Source of the DNA: Agathobacter sp.
GTDB taxonomy: Bacteria > Bacillota > Clostridia > Lachnospirales > Lachnospiraceae
Length of the DNA: 62,202 nucleotides
Direction of reading: 5' to 3'
NCBI GenBank assembly: GCA_022772675.1
Contig: JALEZW010000069.1
Location: forward strand, 1-62,202
Shown here: positions 60,669 to 62,202 of the stretch, one piece after another
Layout: each line of letters opens with the position of its first letter
How positions within the stretch are numbered: the stretch's first letter is position 1
The notes under the pieces: model-generated
Seen by the model: only the letters and a program-made list of their open reading frames with translations
What the model was told of the DNA's origin: nothing
Database searches by the model: none
Translations under genes and position numbers: made by a program

Positions 60669-61046
60669 TTATCTCCCTTCCAGAAAGTGCTTAATAACTC
60701 CAAGCACCTGTTCCTTGTCAAGCGGTTTCTGAATGAAATCCCTGGCGCCGGCCTGCAGTGCACTTTTTAACTGGGATTGAGTTCCAACTGAAGAAGCGAT
60801 AATAATTGTGGCATCCGGATCAAATTGCATGATTTCCCGGATGGCGTCATTTCCATCTTTCTTTGGCATAACAATGTCAAGAAATGCAAGATCAGGCTTG
60901 AATTCTTTATACTTATCAATTGCATCCTGCCCGTCTTTCGCTTCAATAAAATTCGGAGTACCGAGAGAGGAGATAATATCCTTAAGCTGTTTCCTGGCAA
61001 GAATAGAATCATCCGTAATTAAAATCGTTATGTCCTCAATATGCAT
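60669..61046 (-). CDS. CheY-like single-domain response regulator
   Basis: A 125-residue receiver domain without output domain. Phosphorylation site D55 is in LAFLDIVMPKKDGND; the acidic pair is in LITDDSI (about 10-16); threonine/serine switch IIIASSVGTQ (about 79-88) and lysine in FIQKPLDKE (about 104-112) are present. It is the first gene of a pair with the CheX-like phosphatase. The kinase is not in the window. AAGGAG precedes the start. Confidence 0.9.
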   Translation of the reverse strand: MHIEDITILITDDSILARKQLKDIISSLGTPNFIEAKDGQDAIDKYKEFKPDLAFLDIVMPKKDGNDAIREIMQFDPDATIIIASSVGTQSQLKSALQAGARDFIQKPLDKEQVLGVIKHFLEGR

Positions 61047-61303
61047 ATGTTTTCTCCTTGTATATATTATTATGGTATATGTTCAGTACCAGAATCTCGT
61101 AAATGATAGCATGTTAAACTCTGTACAGTTGTATTTTACTATATTTTCATGAAATAATCAATCAAATTTCGACAAATTTACCTGTTTTTGTGATGTTTGC
61201 TCTGCAACATTGAATCTGGAAAATAAATCTGTTTTAATTTTGATATCCATATGTTATAATACAAAAAGTCAAAATCCAATCAATGTAAAGGATAATAACA
61301 GAT

Positions 61304-61648
61304 ATGAGAACGATTTTACTTATGGATATCGTGATTGCTTTTTTTGGATTGTATCTTGCTTTTAGTGCTTTCCAGATGAAAAAGAGCGGGAAAATCAGCA
61401 GTCTGGTTGTACCGGAGGAGGAAATTAAAAAATGCAGAAATCCGAAAGGATACATTTCAGGAATTATACCCTACATGTATTTTTTCGCAGCGGTGTCATT
61501 TGTTGTGGGACTGGTGGGAATCCTGTGTGACGTTAAAATCCTTTCGTTTCGTAAAATCTGGACTTATGCAGAGCTTTTGGCGTTCCTTCTTGCACTGGCA
61601 TGTTTTGTACAGGGGATGCGCAGGACAAAGGAAAAATTTTTTTCCTGA
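61304..61648 (+). CDS. Small membrane protein, unknown function
   Basis: A 114-residue protein with three hydrophobic segments (about 4-22, 52-73 and 84-103) and a basic C-terminal tail (RRTKEKFFS). No recognised family. It has a TATAAT at about 61255 with a weak -35 box and only a modest ribosome binding site (GGATAATAACAG). It precedes the 6S RNA gene by about 65 bases. Confidence 0.55.
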   Translation: MRTILLMDIVIAFFGLYLAFSAFQMKKSGKISSLVVPEEEIKKCRNPKGYISGIIPYMYFFAAVSFVVGLVGILCDVKILSFRKIWTYAELLAFLLALACFVQGMRRTKEKFFS

Positions 61649-61676
61649 ACTGGTAAAAAGTACATAGAATCCAAGC

Positions 61677-61705
61677 TTGAAATTCAGGTAAAAATAAAGT
61701 ATAAT
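61677..61705 (+). promoter_or_regulatory. Promoter of the 6S RNA gene
   Basis: TTGAAA, 17-base spacer, TATAAT. Transcription would start near 61712. Confidence 0.75.
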
Positions 61706-61711
61706 AAATGC

Positions 61712-61930
61712 AGTTACAAAAGATAAGTGAATAGCCTGAAATGTGCGACAACTCTTGCTATTTAGAACCTACATTTACTTTAAACGGGATTCCTATATGA
61801 TTTTACCGGATGTCAGGCCGCCTCGTATCAGCGGAAGGCAGAACGTAAGCTGCGGTCGCCCACCTGGCTTTGGCTAGGAGTCTAAATTGCAGGAACCGGC
61901 ATTTTGGGTTTAAGTGTACTATAAGATTAA
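61712..61930 (+). ncRNA. ssrS: 6S RNA
   Basis: No ORF, but a structured RNA. The closing stem CCTGAAATG (61735-61743) pairs with CATTTTGGG (about 61900-61908) and the next bases TGTGCG/CCGG give the same pattern as the ends of E. coli 6S RNA (CTGAGATGTTCG with CGGCATCTCGG). Between lie a long central part with a G/C-rich inner stem and loops such as GTCGCCCACCTGGC, as in clostridial 6S RNAs. 6S RNA binds sigma-A RNA polymerase in stationary phase and mimics an open promoter. Its own consensus promoter is upstream. The 3' end is approximate. Confidence 0.75.
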
Positions 61931-62006
61931 GTAAAGTACGAAAGATATTCCGTGAACTGCAAAAGAATTTTAAAGGTACAAAGGATCATAAATGTACGAA
62001 GGAGAA

Positions 62007-62040
62007 AGGAGCTGCCATTTGGCAGCTCCTGATTTGTTTT
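62007..62040 (+). terminator. Terminator downstream of 6S RNA
   Basis: AGGAGCTGCC-ATTT-GGCAGCTCCT perfect stem followed by GATTTGTTTT. Confidence 0.85.
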
Positions 62041-62148
62041 CGCGCAATTCCACTCTTATCATATGATATGAGGGTCAAAAGGTATTTTGCCCCTCATTTG
62101 ATACACGAATTGCTCCGTTGCTACGCAAGTCTTCGCTTCGCTCCGGTC

Positions 62149-62183
62149 GGCGCAAAGCAGACATCCACCGGATGTCTTGCGCC
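62149..62183. repeat. Hairpin at the right edge
   Basis: GGCGCAA (62149-62155) pairs with TTGCGCC (62177-62183) and inside it GACATCC pairs with GGATGTC. No gene is visible from 62041 to the end; the region is G/C-rich and may be the start of an untranslated or intergenic repeat. Confidence 0.45.
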
Positions 62184-62202
62184 CCGCAATTCTACACACA
62201 TT

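Overview
The window looks like a chromosomal segment of a low-to-moderate GC Firmicute of the class Clostridia, most likely a Lachnospiraceae gut anaerobe. The basis is family content (RpoD, DegV, Na/Pi cotransporter with PhoU tail, a DUF4317 and a DUF5052 protein, YwaF-type membrane protein, fused FolKB), strong AGGAGG-type ribosome binding sites and consensus sigma-A promoters. The genus is not determined.

Positions 1-35.5 kb are an accessory, defence-rich region with much decay. In order it holds: a Phd/YefM-PIN toxin-antitoxin pair; a broken KGGVGRT ATPase; a zinc-ribbon / AAA ATPase / PD-(D/E)xK-like trio; a PBECR3-like nuclease; a type I toxin-antitoxin locus with convergent promoters; degraded nucleotidase and rhodanese fragments; DUF4317, DUF5052 and coiled-coil genes; an RloA/RloB pair; a HEPN/MNT pair; an IS4-type insertion sequence; a WYL regulator and a divergent-promoter gene of unknown function; then a seven-gene block (19.0-31.5 kb) of vWA (TerY-like), PP2C phosphatase, protein kinase, SF1 helicase, an unknown 550-residue protein, a coiled-coil McrB-like AAA protein and a DUF2357/McrC-like nuclease. 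This block fits the CoCoNuT class of type IV-like defence systems with a TerY-P phosphosignalling module. After it come an RNA-repair operon on the minus strand (RtcB, a 58-residue zinc protein, and an in-frame MoxR/vWA deletion chimera), a secreted nuclease and a VanZ-like protein.

Positions 35.5-62.2 kb are core-type chromosome: a folate operon (folC-folE-HD-folP-folKB), putP, degV, a deletion-fused lipoprotein/TelA remnant, a phosphate-binding lipoprotein with a Na/Pi cotransporter, rpoD, ilvN-ilvC, leuS, a YwaF-type protein, LysR divergent from leuCD, an AP2-HNH protein, thrC, a CheX-like/CheY pair and a 6S RNA gene with its promoter.

Three signals tie scattered parts together. A near-identical promoter module lies before the HEPN/MNT pair and before the seven-gene block. 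A 17-bp inverted repeat (ATGACA-N5-TGTCAT) lies before both the 464-residue gene next to the WYL regulator and the RtcB operon, suggesting one regulon. Fragments of the DUF5052 gene and of the coiled-coil gene recur at 12.6, 13.5 and 35.5 kb, showing that this locus was once duplicated and has been reshuffled by deletions.
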